A stretch of 6,847 nt of DNA from Lonsdalea britannica (GTDB lineage Bacteria; Pseudomonadota; Gammaproteobacteria; Enterobacterales; Enterobacteriaceae), in contig NZ_CAMKXG010000187.1 of assembly GCF_946477055.1 (NCBI RefSeq), positions 1 through 6,847 of the forward strand, in the 5' to 3' direction. Of this stretch, positions 5,983 through 6,847 are shown one piece after another. Each line of letters begins with the position of its first letter. Positions within the stretch are counted from its first letter, which is position 1. The notes beneath the pieces were generated by a model. It worked only from the letters and a program-made list of their open reading frames with translations, was not told where the DNA came from and did not search any database. The position numbers were made by a program, and so were the translations under genes.

Positions 5983-6156
5983 ATGCCCTACGTCGTGGAA
6001 TGCCCCAAGAATGATGCCAAAAGCGAGGAAGACTGGAATGAATTTTACCGCCGTGCCGGGCGCTGGAAATGCGGCGACAGAATTCACGGCGCGTATTCAC
6101 TGTTTGGGTTCTACTGCGCCCCCCATACATGTTCGAAACTAACCCTGAGGTATTAA
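5983..6156 (+). CDS. Small 57-residue cysteine-containing protein of unknown function
   Basis: I do not recognise this protein. It has 57 residues, four cysteines (7, 30, 45, 50) including a CAPHTC motif at 45-50, several aromatic residues, and an acidic helix-like stretch at 11-21 (DAKSEEDWNEF). It has no signal peptide or membrane segment. Support for a real gene comes from codon choice (mostly G or C at third positions, similar to the hydrolase) and from its stop: TAA at 6154-6156 shares one base with the ATG of the following hydrolase, in the arrangement TAATG, with GAGG (6147-6150) serving the second gene from inside the first. That suggests translational coupling. Against it, there is no good ribosome site before ATG 5983, and no other start codon lies upstream in the frame, so it could be the intact tail of a truncated gene. 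It begins Met-Pro-Tyr, which some tautomerases share, but nothing else fits. Confidence 0.45.
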   Translation: MPYVVECPKNDAKSEEDWNEFYRRAGRWKCGDRIHGAYSLFGFYCAPHTCSKLTLRY

Positions 6157-6847
6157 TGAATCCTTCACCCTTCACATCTCGTCAGATCGGGGATTTTCTG
6201 GTGACGGCCCTGAGTGACGGCCATATGTCAGCCAATCTGGATTTACTGTCAGGCATAGAGACCGCGGATGCAGAGCTCATTCAGGACAGTGCCGGGATCG
6301 CTGAACCCGGCAATATCCATATCAACGCTTATCTCATCCGTGGTCGGGGCCGAACCCTCCTCGTTGACGCTGGTGCGGGAGGACTCAACAACGTGGGAGG
6401 GCTGCTCAGAGAAAATCTCAGGGCAGCTGGCGTCAGCCCTGATGACGTGGACACGGTCTTACTGACGCACGGCCATCCTGACCACATTGGCGGCCTGTTG
6501 GACGCTGATGGCCAGCCAGTCTTTAGACAGGCTGAACTTCATCTTCATCCTCTCGAGGCGCAATACTGGAGGGATGATGAAAAACTCAAAATTGCCAGCG
6601 AACGTAGGAAACGCAATTTTATGCTGGTCCGCCGAACGTTAGAGGCTTATGCACAGAAACTGCGTTTTATTGACGGGAACAAGATAATCGAGGGCATTCT
6701 CCCGGAATGGCTGCCGGGTCACACACCCGGCCACACCGGCTACCGCATCGATTCAGAGGATCAACGCCTGTTGATATGGGGAGACATCGTCCATTTCCCA
6801 CATATCCAGTCAGCACACCCGAGCGTTTCAATTGAATTCGACTGCGA
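6156..6847 (+). CDS. Metallo-beta-lactamase-fold hydrolase, 5' part (methyl parathion hydrolase/lactonase-like)
   Basis: The first 230 codons are visible; the 3' end is outside the window. Residues 104-113 (THGHPDHIGG) are the HxHxDH metal-binding motif of the fold (H105, H107, D109, H110), GHTPGH at 188-193 supplies the next histidine ligand, and D210 in IWGDIVHFP is the bridging aspartate. The spacing and the LLIWGDIVH...FDC tail resemble the methyl parathion hydrolase branch, near N-acyl-homoserine lactonases of the AiiA/AttM type. Such enzymes use two metal ions to hydrolyse esters, lactones or phosphotriesters. No signal peptide is present, so it is probably cytoplasmic. The start at 6156 has GAGG 5 nt upstream and overlaps the stop of the small protein by one base. 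Divergent from a LysR-type gene, it is likely under that regulator. The actual substrate is not predictable from this fragment. Confidence 0.88.
   Translation, partial: MNPSPFTSRQIGDFLVTALSDGHMSANLDLLSGIETADAELIQDSAGIAEPGNIHINAYLIRGRGRTLLVDAGAGGLNNVGGLLRENLRAAGVSPDDVDTVLLTHGHPDHIGGLLDADGQPVFRQAELHLHPLEAQYWRDDEKLKIASERRKRNFMLVRRTLEAYAQKLRFIDGNKIIEGILPEWLPGHTPGHTGYRIDSEDQRLLIWGDIVHFPHIQSAHPSVSIEFDC

Noticed and set aside
5942..6175. 77-codon minus-strand frame and 60-codon plus-strand frame over the small protein
   Set aside because: The frame ending at 6156 has better codon use and an overlap with the hydrolase start; the other two are shadows of it.

Overview
The window reads as an accessory or regulatory-rich stretch of an enterobacterial-type gammaproteobacterial chromosome. 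The coding parts are of middling G+C with enterobacterial codon use. The efflux protein closely resembles the YdhP family of Enterobacterales, and a non-ribosomal peptide synthetase (NRPS) gene starts at the left edge. A soft-rot enterobacterium (Pectobacteriaceae) or a Serratia-like host would fit, but this is an impression, not a proof. No mobile element, CRISPR array, tRNA or rRNA was seen.

Layout from left to right. (1) 1-274, minus strand: the first 91 codons of an NRPS beginning with a condensation domain; the rest lies outside the window. (2) 275-1466: a long non-coding stretch, very A+T-rich from about 361 to 1060, with paired inverted repeats near the NRPS start and a possible decayed coding scrap at about 1300-1437. 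(3) 1467-2342, minus: an AraC-type regulator with a GyrI-like ligand domain. (4) 2343-2886: a gap holding a small tandem repeat, an unidentified open stretch and a clear minus-strand terminator. (5) 2887-4059, minus: a 12-helix DHA1-type MFS exporter. (6) 4143-4643, plus: an Lrp/AsnC regulator divergent from the exporter, with 83 bp between the two start codons. (7) 4644-4926: a convergent gap with an 8-bp-arm hairpin. (8) 4927-5850, minus: a GcvA/AmpR-like LysR regulator. (9) 5983-6156 and 6156-6847, plus: a 57-residue cysteine-containing small protein whose stop codon overlaps the start of a metallo-beta-lactamase-fold hydrolase, which runs off the right edge.

Two regulator/target pairs stand out. 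The Lrp-type protein probably controls the exporter across a shared promoter with a GAAT-N7-ATTC dyad. The LysR protein probably controls the small-protein/hydrolase pair from a divergent region with a 6-bp-arm dyad that contains a T-N11-A LysR box. The AraC/GyrI regulator stands alone. Its tandem neighbour, the exporter, ends at its own terminator, so the two are probably separate transcription units. Three regulators from three families lie in about 4.4 kb beside a biosynthetic gene. I do not see direct evidence that they form one system. The least familiar item is the small protein coupled to the hydrolase.
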